From positions 62,001 through 126,000 of the forward strand of contig CAJXSH010000002.1 in NCBI GenBank assembly GCA_913061005.1: a stretch of 64,000 bases of DNA, given 5' to 3'. Below the pieces are notes generated by a model. The model searched no databases, was not told where the DNA came from, and saw only the letters and a program-made list of their open reading frames with translations. Both the position numbers and the translations under genes were made by a program. Below, piece after piece: positions 11,810 through 21,672 of the stretch (within the stretch, counting starts at the first letter, position 1; each line of letters starts with the position of its first letter). This DNA is from an uncultured Ectothiorhodospiraceae bacterium. GTDB taxonomy: Bacteria > Pseudomonadota > Gammaproteobacteria > Nitrococcales > Nitrococcaceae.

Positions 11810-13213
11810 GTGGCAGACATCAAGGAAATCACCGTCCCGGACATCGGTGACTTCGACGCCGTCGACGTCATCGAGGTGCTGGTCCAGCCGGGCGACACCA
11901 TCGAGGCCGAGTCCTCACTGATCACGCTGGAAAGCGACAAGGCCACCATGGAGGTGCCGGCCCCTTTCTCCGGCACGATTACCGAGGTCCTCATCCAGGT
12001 GGGCGACAAGGTCTCCGAAGGCAGTGTGGTGGCCAAGGCCGAGGTGGCCGGGGACGACGGGGGTGACGCATCGACCGGGGCATCGACCGACGCACCCGCC
12101 GATGAAACGACTGCCCCGCCGGCCACGGCGTCCGACGAGACGCCCGCCGCCGAGGCGACCGCTCCGGCCGCTCCGGCTGCACCGGCGCCCGCCGAGCCGG
12201 CCCCCGCCGAAGCGTCCTCGGCCGCCGCGGCGCCGGGTGCCGGTACATCCACCAACGACGGCGCGGCCATCAACGCCGAACAGCAGCGCCTGGCGCATGC
12301 CGGCCCGTCGGTGCGACGGTTTGCCCGGGAACTGGGTGTGCCACTGAACGAGGTCGAGGGCAGCGGGCCCAAGGGGCGGATCACCAAAGAAGACGTCCAG
12401 GCATTCGTCAAATCGGCCCTTGGCACGGGCGCGGGTGCCGGTGCCGGCGCCGGGGCGGCCGCCCCGGCCGGTGGCATGGGGATTCCGCCCATTCCCGAGG
12501 TGGACTTTGGCAAATTCGGCGAGATCGAAGAGGTGGAACTGCCTCGGATCAAGAAACTCTCCGGGCCCCATCTCCATCGCAGCTGGCTCAACATCCCCCA
12601 TGTCACCCAGTTTGACGAGGCGGACATCACCGAGCTTGACGCCTTCCGCAAGGCCGAGAAGGCCGCCGCCGAGAAGGCCGGCATCAAACTCACGCCGCTC
12701 GCCTTTCTGGTCAAGGCAGCCGCCCGGGCGCTGGTGGAATTTCCCGATTTCAACAGCTCGCTGCGCAGCGATGGCGCGGCGTTGATCCGCAAGCACTACA
12801 TCAACATCGGCGTGGCGGTGGATACACCCAACGGTCTGGTGGTGCCGGTAATCAAGGACGCCGATCACAAGGGTGTCTACGACATCGCCGCGGACCTGGC
12901 CGAGCTCTCTGCCAAGGCACGGGACGGCAAGCTCGGCCCCGCCGACATGCAGGGCGGGACCTTCAGCATCTCGAGCCTCGGCGGGATTGGCGGGACGGCA
13001 TTCACGCCCATCGTCAATGCACCGGAAGTGGCGATCCTGGGGGTATCCAAATCCTCCACCAAGCCGGTCTGGGATGGCGAGGCTTTCGCCCCCCGTCTCA
13101 TGCTCCCGCTCAGCCTGTCCTACGACCACCGGGTGATCGACGGCGCCGCCGCCGCCCGGTTCACCACTTACCTCGCCGGCGTGCTGGGTGACCTGCGCCG
13201 GCTCATTCTCTGA
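11810..13213 (+). CDS. aceF: Dihydrolipoamide acetyltransferase E2 (single lipoyl domain)
   Basis: The protein has 467 residues. The lipoyl domain covers residues 1-78 with the lipoylated lysine K44 in ESDKATMEVP. A long Ala/Pro/Glu-rich swinging linker follows (about 80-160). Next come a peripheral-subunit-binding domain (PSVRRFARELGV...GPKGRITKEDV), a Gly/Ala hinge, and the catalytic domain ending with YDHRVIDGAAAARF, whose His and Asp are the acyltransferase residues. E. coli E2 has three lipoyl domains; this has one, with a second carried by the E3 gene next door. The start is a GTG preceded by a strong GCAGGAGGAATT ribosome-binding site. Confidence 0.95.
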   Translation: MADIKEITVPDIGDFDAVDVIEVLVQPGDTIEAESSLITLESDKATMEVPAPFSGTITEVLIQVGDKVSEGSVVAKAEVAGDDGGDASTGASTDAPADETTAPPATASDETPAAEATAPAAPAAPAPAEPAPAEASSAAAAPGAGTSTNDGAAINAEQQRLAHAGPSVRRFARELGVPLNEVEGSGPKGRITKEDVQAFVKSALGTGAGAGAGAGAAAPAGGMGIPPIPEVDFGKFGEIEEVELPRIKKLSGPHLHRSWLNIPHVTQFDEADITELDAFRKAEKAAAEKAGIKLTPLAFLVKAAARALVEFPDFNSSLRSDGAALIRKHYINIGVAVDTPNGLVVPVIKDADHKGVYDIAADLAELSAKARDGKLGPADMQGGTFSISSLGGIGGTAFTPIVNAPEVAILGVSKSSTKPVWDGEAFAPRLMLPLSLSYDHRVIDGAAAARFTTYLAGVLGDLRRLIL

Positions 13214-13233
13214 CGCCCGGAGGCACGCGGTCG

Positions 13234-15027
13234 ATGACACAAGCCAAGGAAATTCGCGTCCCCGACATTGGCGACTTTGATGCCGTCGAAGTCATCGAGG
13301 TGCTGGTCGGCCCCGGCGACAGCATCGAGGCCGAGGCCTCGCTGATCACGCTGGAAAGCGATAAAGCCACCATGGAGGTGCCGGCCCCGTTCGACGGCAC
13401 CATCGAGTCGGTCAGCATCAATGTCGGCGACAAGGTCTCCGAAGGGGATGTCATTGGCACCGCCGTCCCGGCCGAGGCCGAATCAACCGCCGCGGCCGAG
13501 ACGGAAGACGCCGGGCCGCAGGCGGCCGAGCCCGCCCCCGCCGAGCCGGCGGCAACACCCGCCGATGCCCCCGATGCAGCTCCCGCCGCCAGCGCCAACG
13601 CCGCCGCACCCGCCGAAGCCGACTGCGATGTGCTGGTCATCGGTGCCGGCCCCGGTGGCTACAGTGCGGCATTCCGCGCGGCCGACCTGGGACTCAAAAC
13701 CGTGCTCGTCGAGCGTTATCCGAGTCTGGGCGGTGTTTGCCTGAATGTGGGCTGCATCCCCTCCAAGGCGCTGCTCCATGCCGCCAAGGTCATCGACGAT
13801 GCCGAGTTTTTCGCCGATCACGGCATCGAGTTCGGCAAGCCGAAAATCGATCTGAAAAAACTCGAGGCCTGGAAATCGGACGTGGTGGGCAAGCTCACCG
13901 GCGGGCTGCAGGGGCTGGCCAAGCAACGCAAGGTCGAGGTGGTGACCGGTCCGGCGCAGTTCATCGACGACCATCACGTCAGCGTCGACACCGCCGACGG
14001 CGAACGCCGCATCAGCTTTCGCAACGGCATCATCGCCGCGGGTTCGCGGCCGATCGCGCCACCGGGGTTCGACCTCGATCATCCGCGCATCATGGATTCC
14101 ACCGATGCCCTCGAGCTCGAGGAAATCCCCAAGCGCATGCTGGTGGTCGGTGGCGGCATCATTGGCCTGGAGATGGCCTCGGTCTACCACGCCCTGGGCA
14201 GCGAGATCACGGTGGTCGAGCTCGCCGACCGGCTCATGGCCGGTGCCGACCCGGACATCGTCAAACCCTTTCGCAAGATCATCGACAAGCGCTACGCCAA
14301 TATCTACCTCAACACCCGGGTGGCCGGGCTCGAGGCCGATGACAAGGGCGTCGAGGTGCAATTCGAAGGGGACAAGGCGCCGTCGAGCGACCGATTCGAC
14401 CGGGTGCTGGTCTCGGTGGGCCGCCGGCCCAACACCGACCGGCTCAACCTCGAGGCCACCGGCGTCAAACTGCTGGACAACGGCTGCATCGAGGCCGACG
14501 AGCAGATGCGCACCCGCGTGCCCCATCTCTTTGCCATTGGTGATCTGATCGGCCAGCCCATGCTGGCCCACAAGGCGGTCCACGAGGGCAAGGTGGCCGC
14601 CGAAGTAGCGGCCGGCGAGAAAAGCGCCTTCGACGCCCGGGTCATCCCCTCGGTGGCCTACACCGACCCCGAGGTGGCCTGGGTGGGTGTCACCCAGGAA
14701 CAGGCCAAGGCCGAGGGCATGGACGTCGAGGTGGCCAGCTTTCCCTGGGCGGCCAACGGCCGATCGCTTTCGCTGGGCCGGGATGAAGGCATCACCAAGC
14801 TGATCTTCGAGCGCAGCAGCGAACGCGTGGTGGGTGCGGGCATTGTCGGCCCCAATGCCGGTGACCTGATCGCCGAGGTGGGGTTGGCCATCGAGATGGG
14901 CGCCGACATGCATGACATCGGGCTGACCGTCCATCCGCATCCGACACTCTCCGAGACGGTCGGGATGGCCGCGGAGGCGGCCGCCGGCACGCTGACCGAC
15001 CTCTATATGCCCAAGAAAAAACCCTGA
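13234..15027 (+). CDS. lpdA: Dihydrolipoamide dehydrogenase E3 with N-terminal lipoyl domain
   Basis: The protein has 597 residues. Residues 1-80 are a lipoyl domain nearly identical to that of the adjacent E2, including K44. An Ala/Pro/Glu linker (about 85-125) follows. The flavoprotein then begins with VLVIGAGPGGYSAA, the redox disulfide GGVCLNVGCIPSK, the NAD-binding VVGGGIIGLEMAS, the FAD-binding FAIGDLIGQPMLAHKA, and the C-terminal HPHPTLSE with the active-site His-Glu pair. It reoxidises lipoyl groups of the pyruvate dehydrogenase complex. The fusion adds about 120 residues to the usual 475. A CGGAGG site precedes the ATG. Confidence 0.96.
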   Translation: MTQAKEIRVPDIGDFDAVEVIEVLVGPGDSIEAEASLITLESDKATMEVPAPFDGTIESVSINVGDKVSEGDVIGTAVPAEAESTAAAETEDAGPQAAEPAPAEPAATPADAPDAAPAASANAAAPAEADCDVLVIGAGPGGYSAAFRAADLGLKTVLVERYPSLGGVCLNVGCIPSKALLHAAKVIDDAEFFADHGIEFGKPKIDLKKLEAWKSDVVGKLTGGLQGLAKQRKVEVVTGPAQFIDDHHVSVDTADGERRISFRNGIIAAGSRPIAPPGFDLDHPRIMDSTDALELEEIPKRMLVVGGGIIGLEMASVYHALGSEITVVELADRLMAGADPDIVKPFRKIIDKRYANIYLNTRVAGLEADDKGVEVQFEGDKAPSSDRFDRVLVSVGRRPNTDRLNLEATGVKLLDNGCIEADEQMRTRVPHLFAIGDLIGQPMLAHKAVHEGKVAAEVAAGEKSAFDARVIPSVAYTDPEVAWVGVTQEQAKAEGMDVEVASFPWAANGRSLSLGRDEGITKLIFERSSERVVGAGIVGPNAGDLIAEVGLAIEMGADMHDIGLTVHPHPTLSETVGMAAEAAAGTLTDLYMPKKKP

Positions 15028-15033
15028 CGCCCC

Positions 15034-16059
15034 ATGGTCCGGCCCGCCACCGTCGTCGCCACCGGTCGCTACCTCCCGGCGCGCCGGGTGGACAACGACG
15101 AGCTGCGGGCAAGATTTGCCGGCGGTGACCAGGCCGATGTCATCGACCGGTTCGAGGCCGCCTCGGGCATCCGGCAACGCTACTGGGCCGACCCGGCCGA
15201 GAACACCTCGGACCTGGCCGTGGCGGCGGCGCAGCAGGCACTCGAGCGGGCCGGATGGGCCGCCGCCGACCTGGATCTCATCCTGGTGGGCACCGACACA
15301 CCGGATCGGATCACACCCGCCACCAGCACCATCGTTCAGGGCAAACTCGGCGCCCACCGCGCCGGCACCTTTGACATCGGCTGCGCCTGTGCCTCCTTTC
15401 CCACGGCACTGGCCACCGCGGCGGGGTTGATCGCCACCAACCCATCCATCCGGCGCGTGCTGGTCATCGGCGCCTATCTGATGCAGCGGCTCGCCGATGC
15501 CAACGACCCCATGGTGTTTTTCTACGGTGACGGCGCCGGCGCAGCCTTGCTGGCCCCGGCCGACGGCCCGGGCCTGGTCGCCAGTCACTTCCTCGCCGAT
15601 GGCCGCTACGCCGATCATTGGGGCATCGCTGCCGGCGGCACCGAAGAGCCGGCCAACCCGGCGGCCCTCGCCGCCGGCCGAACCACGGTGCAGCTCTACA
15701 AACGCTATCCGCCAACGCTCAACGAGCAGCAGTGGCCGGCGATGATCGACGCACTGGCCCGACAGGCCGGCTTTGCACCCGCTGCCATCCGCCTGGCGGT
15801 ATTCACCCAGATCAATGCCGAGAGCATCAACACGGTCTGCGAACAGACCGGCATCCCCGCCGAGCGTGCCCCACGACTGATGGACCGCTATGGCTATACC
15901 GGATCGGCCTGTGTGCCGATCGCGCTGGATCATGCGCTGGCATCGGGTTTGACGAAAAGCGGCGAACTGGTGACGCTGATAGGCTCGGGCGTTGGCTACA
16001 ACATGGCCGGCGTGGCCTTGTATCCAGAGATCATCGACCAGCAGGGGAGCAGAGGATGA
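15034..16059 (+). CDS. FabH-like (KAS III) thiolase-fold protein lacking His and Asn of the catalytic triad
   Basis: The protein has 341 residues and aligns with FabH from end to end. The acyl-accepting cysteine is kept (C119 in FDIGCACASF) and the GDGAGAA oxyanion/structural motif is present near residue 165. At the position of FabH His244 (PHQAN) the sequence is FTQIN, placing Thr258 there. At Asn274 (HGNTSAA) it is YGYTGSA, placing Tyr288 there. It therefore cannot be assumed to do decarboxylative condensation; acyl transfer, hydrolysis or sensing are possible. It starts 6 bases after lpdA and its stop overlaps the glutamate dehydrogenase start (ATGA), so it is co-expressed with pyruvate dehydrogenase. 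Confidence 0.8.
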   Translation: MVRPATVVATGRYLPARRVDNDELRARFAGGDQADVIDRFEAASGIRQRYWADPAENTSDLAVAAAQQALERAGWAAADLDLILVGTDTPDRITPATSTIVQGKLGAHRAGTFDIGCACASFPTALATAAGLIATNPSIRRVLVIGAYLMQRLADANDPMVFFYGDGAGAALLAPADGPGLVASHFLADGRYADHWGIAAGGTEEPANPAALAAGRTTVQLYKRYPPTLNEQQWPAMIDALARQAGFAPAAIRLAVFTQINAESINTVCEQTGIPAERAPRLMDRYGYTGSACVPIALDHALASGLTKSGELVTLIGSGVGYNMAGVALYPEIIDQQGSRG

Positions 16060-19000
16060 CCGTCGGGCGCCGCGACGCCATGGATGCCATCCACCAACAG
16101 GCCGTCCGTCAGTGGCCGGCGGATCAACAGACACTGATCGGGGCGTTTGTCGATCACTACTACGGCATGGCCAGCGGCGAAGACTTTGCCGACCGCTCGG
16201 CCGCCGATCTGTTCGGCGCCGCCGCTGCCCACTACCGGCTGGGCGAGCGACGCCGCGGCGATACGCATCTGCGGGTATACAACCCGGAGGCAAGCCGCGA
16301 TGGCTGGGCCAGCGACCATACGGCCATCCAGCTGGTCACCGATGACAGGCCCTTTCTGGTCGACTCGCTGTCGATGGCGGTGAACGAACAGGGCCTGATG
16401 GTCCACCGGCTGGTCCACCCGGTGCTCGAGGTGGACCGGCGCCCCGACGGGGCCATCATCGATGTCTGTGACGATGCCGACGCCGCCGGCCGGGCCGAGG
16501 CCTGGATCCATCTCGAGGTCGACCGGCAGGCCGAGCCCGGGCAGCTGGCGGGCCTGGAGCAGGCCCTTCGCGCCGCGCTATCGGACGTCGAAGCGGCGGT
16601 GGATGATTGGCCGGCCATGGCCGCGGCCGCCGACAAGGCCCGGCAAGACCTGCAAAACCAACCCCCCGGGGCAATGACAGCTGACCTTGCCGAGGTGGAT
16701 GCCTTTCTGCAGTGGCTCGTCGATGATCATTTCACCTTCCTGGGCTATCGTTGCTATGCGCTGACCCGGCAAGACGACGCGCTCCAGCTTGAGGTCGTGC
16801 CCGACACCGGCCTGGGCATCCTGCGGGACGACGAAACCGCCCCGCGGCCGTCGCAGAGCTTCACCGCCCTGCCCCCAGGCGAGCGCGAGCAGGCCCTCGC
16901 CCCGGATCCGCTCATCCTGACCAAATCCAGCCGCCGGGCCACCGTCCATCGGGCCGGCTACATGGACAGCATCGGCGTGAAGCGCTTCAACGCCGACGGC
17001 GAGGTGATCGGCGAACACCGCTTTCTGGGGCTCTACACTTCGGCGGCCTACAGTCGTAACCCCCGGCACATCCCGCTTTTGCGCAAAAAGGTGGGGCGGG
17101 TGCTGGATGACGCCAACCTGCGGCCACGAAGCCATGCCGGCAAGGCGCTTTTGCATATCCTCGATACCTACCCGCGGGATGAGCTCTTTCAGATCGACAG
17201 CGAGACACTCCGCGACACCGCAATGGGCATCCTGCAACTGCAGGAGCGGCAACGCACCCGGCTTTTTCTACGCCACGATCCCTTCGGCCGCTTTGTCTCC
17301 TGCCTGGTCTACACCCCCCGGGATCGTTACGACACCGGTGTGCGCCAGCGCATGCAGGCAATCCTGATGGAGGCATTCGGCGGCGCCCATTCGGAGTTCG
17401 GTGTCCAGCTGACCGAGGCGGTACTCGCGCGCATTCACTTTATCGTCCACTTCAGCGATCACCATCGGGCAACGGTCGATACCGACTGGCTCGAGTCGGC
17501 CCTGGCCGCGACCACCCGCATCTGGCGGGATGATCTCGCCGAGGCGTTGCGCAGCCACTTTGGTGAAGCCCGCGGCGCACGGCTGCAGGGCCGCTATGGC
17601 GAGGCCTTCTCTGCCGCCTACCGCGAGGACACCGAGGTGGACGAGGCGGTCGAGGACATCGAACAGATGCAGGCCCTCGAGGCAATGGACGGCCTGGTGG
17701 TCCGCCTCTACCGTCCCCCCCAGGCCGGCCCCGGCGAGCTTCGGCTCAAGCTCTATCAGGCCGGCACCGCCATCGCCCTGTCCGAGGTCCTCCCGGTGCT
17801 CGAGCACATGGGTGTGCGGGTGATCGACGAACGCCCCTATCTCGCCCAACCCGCCGATGGCGGGCAATGCTGGATCCACGACTTCGGGCTGAGCGCCGAC
17901 ACCGATCTGGCAGCGGACACAGCCGATCTGGCCGGGCGTTTCGCGGCGGCCTTCCGAGCGGTCTGGCAGGGCCAGGCCGAGGACGATGGCCTCAACGCGC
18001 TGATCCTCACCGGGCTCGACTGGCGCGAAGTCACGGTCCTGCGCGGCTATGTCCAGTACCTGCGGCAGACGGGCACGCCTTACAGCCAGGCCTACATCGA
18101 GGCAACCCTGGCCGCCCACCCGCCGATTGCCACCGGGCTCATCCGGCTGTTCCACCAGCGCTTTGATCCCGCTTCGGCCGACGATTCGGCGGCGGCGGCC
18201 ACCCGCGAAACCCTGGCCACCCAACTCGACGCCGTCAAAAGCCTGGACGAGGATCGCATCCTGCGCCGGCTCTTCGAGGCGGTATCCGCCACCCTGCGCA
18301 CCAATTTCTACCAGCGGGATGCCGAGGATCGGCCCAGGCCCTGTCTGGCCCTGAAGCTACAGCCCGCCGCCATTGGCGAGATGCCCAAACCGGTGCCGGC
18401 CTACGAAATCTTTGTCACCGGGCCGCGGGTCGAGGGCGTGCATCTGCGGGGCGGTCGGGTGGCCCGCGGCGGCCTGCGGTTTTCGGAACGCCGCGAAGAC
18501 TACCGCACCGAGGTCCTGGGCCTGATGAAAGCCCAAATGGTCAAAAACGCCCTGATCGTCCCGGTGGGCGCCAAGGGCGGATTCATCGGCAAGCAGCTGC
18601 CCGAGCCACGCGAGGCCCGTCAGCAGGCGGTGGCCGAGTGCTATCGGCTTTTCGTCAGCAGCCTGCTGGATATCACCGACAACATCGTCGACGACCAGGT
18701 CCAGCCGCCGCCGGCGGTGGTCCGCCAGGACGACGACGACCCCTATCTGGTGGTTGCCGCCGACAAGGGCACTGCCAGCTTCTCGGACATTGCCAACGAG
18801 ATTGCCGAGGCATACGGCTTCTGGCTTCATGACGCCTTCGCCTCCGGTGGCTCGACCGGCTATGACCACAAAGCCATGGGCATCACCGCCCGGGGTGCCT
18901 GGGTGGCGGTCCAGCGGCACTTCCGCGAACTGGGCCACGACATCCAGCACGAGCCCTTCACCGCCGTCGGCATCGGCGATATGTCCGGCGATGTCTTTGG

Positions 19001-20867
19001 CAACGGCATGCTCCAGTCCCGGGCCACCCGGCTTGTCGCCGCCTTCGACCACCGCCATGTCTTCATCGACCCCGACCCGGATGCCGAGGCCAGCTATGCC
19101 GAACGGCAGCGCCTGTTCAATCAGCCCGGCTCGACATGGGCCGACTACGACCCGGACCGGATCAGCGACGGTGGCGGGGTGTGGTCGCGCCAGGACAAAT
19201 CCATCCCCCTGTCCGCGCCGGCGCGCCGGGCGCTCGCCGTCGATGCCCACGAGCTGACCCCGGATGCCCTGATCCGGGCCATCCTCTGCGCGCCGGTGGA
19301 TCTGCTCTGGAACGGCGGTGTGGGCACCTATATCAAGGCCGCCGACGAGACCCATGCCGAGGTGGGCGACAAGGGCAATGACGCGGTCCGGGTGGATGCC
19401 GAATCACTGCGCTGCCGGGTCATCGGCGAGGGCGGCAACCTGGGGGTCACGGCCCTGGGTCGGGTCGCTTTTGCCCTGGCCGGCGGCCGGGTCAACAGCG
19501 ATGCCATCGACAACTCCGGCGGGGTCGACTGCTCCGACCACGAGGTCAATATCAAGATCCTGCTCAACGGCGTCATGGACGATGGCGAACTGGACGAGGC
19601 ACAACGCCGGGAACTGCTCGCCGCCATGACCGAGGATGTGGCCGCCCATGTGCTCGCCAACAACGATGACCAGACCCGGGCGCTCAGCCTGATGGAGGAT
19701 CATGCCGCCCCCCGGCTCAACGAGCAGGCCCGCTGCATGCGCGTGCTCGAGCGCGCCGGCCAGCTGGAGCGCGCGGTCGAACAGCTCCCCGACGATGAGG
19801 GCATCACCGAGCGACAGCAGCGCGGCCTGGGCCTGACCCGCCCGGAGCTCTCCATTCTGCTGGCCTACGTCAAGATCGACACCTATGGTGCGCTGCTGGA
19901 CGACGAAACGCTTGATGCCGGCGATCACCAGCCGATCCTGCAGCAGTACTTTCCACAGGCCCTGCGCGAGCGCTTTGGCAAACGAATCGACCAGCATCCC
20001 CTGCGCCGGGAAATCCTTGCCACCCGACTGGCCAACCATGTGCTCAACCGCATGGGCGCGACCTTTCTGCAACGGGTCACCGAGGCCACCGGCCGCACCG
20101 TCCCGGCAGCCATCACCGCCTTTCTGCAGGCCGAGGCGATCTTCGAACTGCCTGCCCTGTGGGACGACATCGATGCCCTGACCGGCCAGGTCAGCGCCGC
20201 CCACCAGCGGGTCATGCTCCACGAGCTCTGCGATCTGCACGAACGCACCACCCTCTGGCTGCTGCGCCATCGCCGGCCGGCTACCCGCGAGGCCGATGAC
20301 ACCACCGCGCTGGCGTCGGCGGTGGCGCGGTACCGCCAAGGGCTGGACGGGCTGATCAGTCCGGCCGATCAGGCCCTGATCGATGAACGGTATGCCCGGC
20401 AATGCGAAGCCGGGGTGCCGGCGTCGTTGGCCGCGACCATGGCCCGGCTGGTCATGCTCTATCCGGTGCTGGACATCCACGACGCCGCCGCCGAAACCCG
20501 GGCAAGCCTCGATGAGGCCGCCCGGGTGCATTTTGCCGCCGCCCGGTCCCTGGGCACCGGGGCGTTGATCGATACGGTGACGGCGTTCGAGCCGATGGAC
20601 GACTGGCAATCGCGATTCCGCAGCGGGCTGCTCGATAGCATCCATGACAGCCGGCGGCAGGTCACCGAAGCCATCCTCAGGCGGACCCCCGAGGCCGACC
20701 CCGCCGAGCGGGTCGAGCGCTGGCTTGCCGAGCACCAGACCGCCGCCGAGTCGTTCCGGAGTACCGCCGAACAGGTCACCGGCGCCGTGCAACCCGAACC
20801 GGCCATGCTGGCGGTGGCCCTGCAGTCGCTGCAGCAACTCACCCCCACCGAGGCGCATCCGGCATGA
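16056..20867 (+). CDS. gdhB: Large NAD-specific glutamate dehydrogenase (GDH-180 type)
   Basis: The protein has 1603 residues, the usual size of the roughly 1600-residue NAD-GDH family that oxidises glutamate to 2-oxoglutarate and ammonia. N-terminal ACT-like regulatory segments (DRPFLVDSLSMAVNEQG near residue 95) precede the catalytic domain. That domain begins around residue 800 with RGGLRFSERREDYRTEV and KAQMVKNALIVPVGAKGGF, then KGTASFSDIAN, and a Rossmann part with NLGVTALGRVAFALAGGR. The reading frame extends far upstream, but the ATG at 16056, preceded by AGAGG and overlapping the previous stop, gives the family length. It links the nitrogen pool with the neighbouring pyruvate and malate enzymes. 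Confidence 0.94.
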   Translation: MTVGRRDAMDAIHQQAVRQWPADQQTLIGAFVDHYYGMASGEDFADRSAADLFGAAAAHYRLGERRRGDTHLRVYNPEASRDGWASDHTAIQLVTDDRPFLVDSLSMAVNEQGLMVHRLVHPVLEVDRRPDGAIIDVCDDADAAGRAEAWIHLEVDRQAEPGQLAGLEQALRAALSDVEAAVDDWPAMAAAADKARQDLQNQPPGAMTADLAEVDAFLQWLVDDHFTFLGYRCYALTRQDDALQLEVVPDTGLGILRDDETAPRPSQSFTALPPGEREQALAPDPLILTKSSRRATVHRAGYMDSIGVKRFNADGEVIGEHRFLGLYTSAAYSRNPRHIPLLRKKVGRVLDDANLRPRSHAGKALLHILDTYPRDELFQIDSETLRDTAMGILQLQERQRTRLFLRHDPFGRFVSCLVYTPRDRYDTGVRQRMQAILMEAFGGAHSEFGVQLTEAVLARIHFIVHFSDHHRATVDTDWLESALAATTRIWRDDLAEALRSHFGEARGARLQGRYGEAFSAAYREDTEVDEAVEDIEQMQALEAMDGLVVRLYRPPQAGPGELRLKLYQAGTAIALSEVLPVLEHMGVRVIDERPYLAQPADGGQCWIHDFGLSADTDLAADTADLAGRFAAAFRAVWQGQAEDDGLNALILTGLDWREVTVLRGYVQYLRQTGTPYSQAYIEATLAAHPPIATGLIRLFHQRFDPASADDSAAAATRETLATQLDAVKSLDEDRILRRLFEAVSATLRTNFYQRDAEDRPRPCLALKLQPAAIGEMPKPVPAYEIFVTGPRVEGVHLRGGRVARGGLRFSERREDYRTEVLGLMKAQMVKNALIVPVGAKGGFIGKQLPEPREARQQAVAECYRLFVSSLLDITDNIVDDQVQPPPAVVRQDDDDPYLVVAADKGTASFSDIANEIAEAYGFWLHDAFASGGSTGYDHKAMGITARGAWVAVQRHFRELGHDIQHEPFTAVGIGDMSGDVFGNGMLQSRATRLVAAFDHRHVFIDPDPDAEASYAERQRLFNQPGSTWADYDPDRISDGGGVWSRQDKSIPLSAPARRALAVDAHELTPDALIRAILCAPVDLLWNGGVGTYIKAADETHAEVGDKGNDAVRVDAESLRCRVIGEGGNLGVTALGRVAFALAGGRVNSDAIDNSGGVDCSDHEVNIKILLNGVMDDGELDEAQRRELLAAMTEDVAAHVLANNDDQTRALSLMEDHAAPRLNEQARCMRVLERAGQLERAVEQLPDDEGITERQQRGLGLTRPELSILLAYVKIDTYGALLDDETLDAGDHQPILQQYFPQALRERFGKRIDQHPLRREILATRLANHVLNRMGATFLQRVTEATGRTVPAAITAFLQAEAIFELPALWDDIDALTGQVSAAHQRVMLHELCDLHERTTLWLLRHRRPATREADDTTALASAVARYRQGLDGLISPADQALIDERYARQCEAGVPASLAATMARLVMLYPVLDIHDAAAETRASLDEAARVHFAAARSLGTGALIDTVTAFEPMDDWQSRFRSGLLDSIHDSRRQVTEAILRRTPEADPAERVERWLAEHQTAAESFRSTAEQVTGAVQPEPAMLAVALQSLQQLTPTEAHPA

Positions 20868-21655
20868 GCGAGACCCTCGACCTTGCGTTTCAACACGAGG
20901 GCGACGGCCCACCGGTGATCATGCTCCACGGGCTGTATGGCTCGGGCAACAACTGGCGTGGTGTGACCGGCGAGCTTGCCCGGCACTACCACATTATCCG
21001 GCCGGATTTGCGCAACCACGGCAGCTCGCCCCACCACCCGGCCATGGACTATCCGAGCATGGCCGAAGATGTTGTGCGGCTCATCGATCGGCTGGCGCTC
21101 GAGCGCGTCACCCTGGTCGGCCACAGCATGGGCGGCAAGGTGGCCATGGCGATGGCACAGATCGCCCCGGCGCGCCTCGCCGGGTTGATGGTGGTGGATA
21201 TCGCGCCGGTCAGCTATGACCACAGCCAGGAGCATGGCCGCCTGATCAAAACCCTCCAGGCGCTGGAGTTGAGTGCCATCGACAGCCGACAGGCCGCGGA
21301 CCGGGCATTGGCGTCGGCCATCCCGCAGCCGGCGATCCGGCAGTTTCTGCTCACCAATCTGCAGCGCGACAAAAACGGCTGGTCATGGCGGATCCCGCTG
21401 GCGATACTGGGCGAACAACTGCCGGTCATCCAGTCCTGGCCGGCCGATCTGGATCAACCATGGACCGGGCCCGCCTGCTTTTTGCACGGCGAGGCATCGG
21501 GCTATGTGCAGGAGGAGGGCCAGCAGGCCATCGAACGGCTGTTTCCCGACGCTACCCGGGTCGGTTTGCCCGGTGTGGGCCACTGGGTGCACGCCGAGGC
21601 ACCGGATGCGTTCAAGGATCAGCTTCAATCATTTCTATCCCATAACAATCACTAG
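20864..21655 (+). CDS. Alpha/beta hydrolase, YbfF-type esterase
   Basis: The protein has 263 residues with the alpha/beta hydrolase layout: oxyanion strand MLHGLYGSGNNW near residue 20, DLRNHGSSPH near 50, nucleophile elbow GHSMGGKVAM near 90, and histidine GVGHWVHAEAP near 235. It resembles E. coli YbfF and other acyl-CoA/short-ester hydrolases; the natural substrate is not predictable. The ATG overlaps the glutamate dehydrogenase stop by 4 bases, so it is part of the same transcript. No signal peptide is seen, so it is cytoplasmic. Confidence 0.85.
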   Translation: MSETLDLAFQHEGDGPPVIMLHGLYGSGNNWRGVTGELARHYHIIRPDLRNHGSSPHHPAMDYPSMAEDVVRLIDRLALERVTLVGHSMGGKVAMAMAQIAPARLAGLMVVDIAPVSYDHSQEHGRLIKTLQALELSAIDSRQAADRALASAIPQPAIRQFLLTNLQRDKNGWSWRIPLAILGEQLPVIQSWPADLDQPWTGPACFLHGEASGYVQEEGQQAIERLFPDATRVGLPGVGHWVHAEAPDAFKDQLQSFLSHNNH

Positions 21656-21672
21656 CACCCAAGGGAACGACC

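Noticed and set aside
12040-12250. Repetitive GC-rich stretch considered as a DNA repeat
   Set aside because: It encodes the A/P/E-rich E2 linker; the repetition is codon-level low complexity.
15618-16055. Upstream extension of the glutamate dehydrogenase frame
   Set aside because: It overlaps the KAS III-like gene in another frame, is Arg/His-rich without family match, and the ATG at 16056 gives the normal length.
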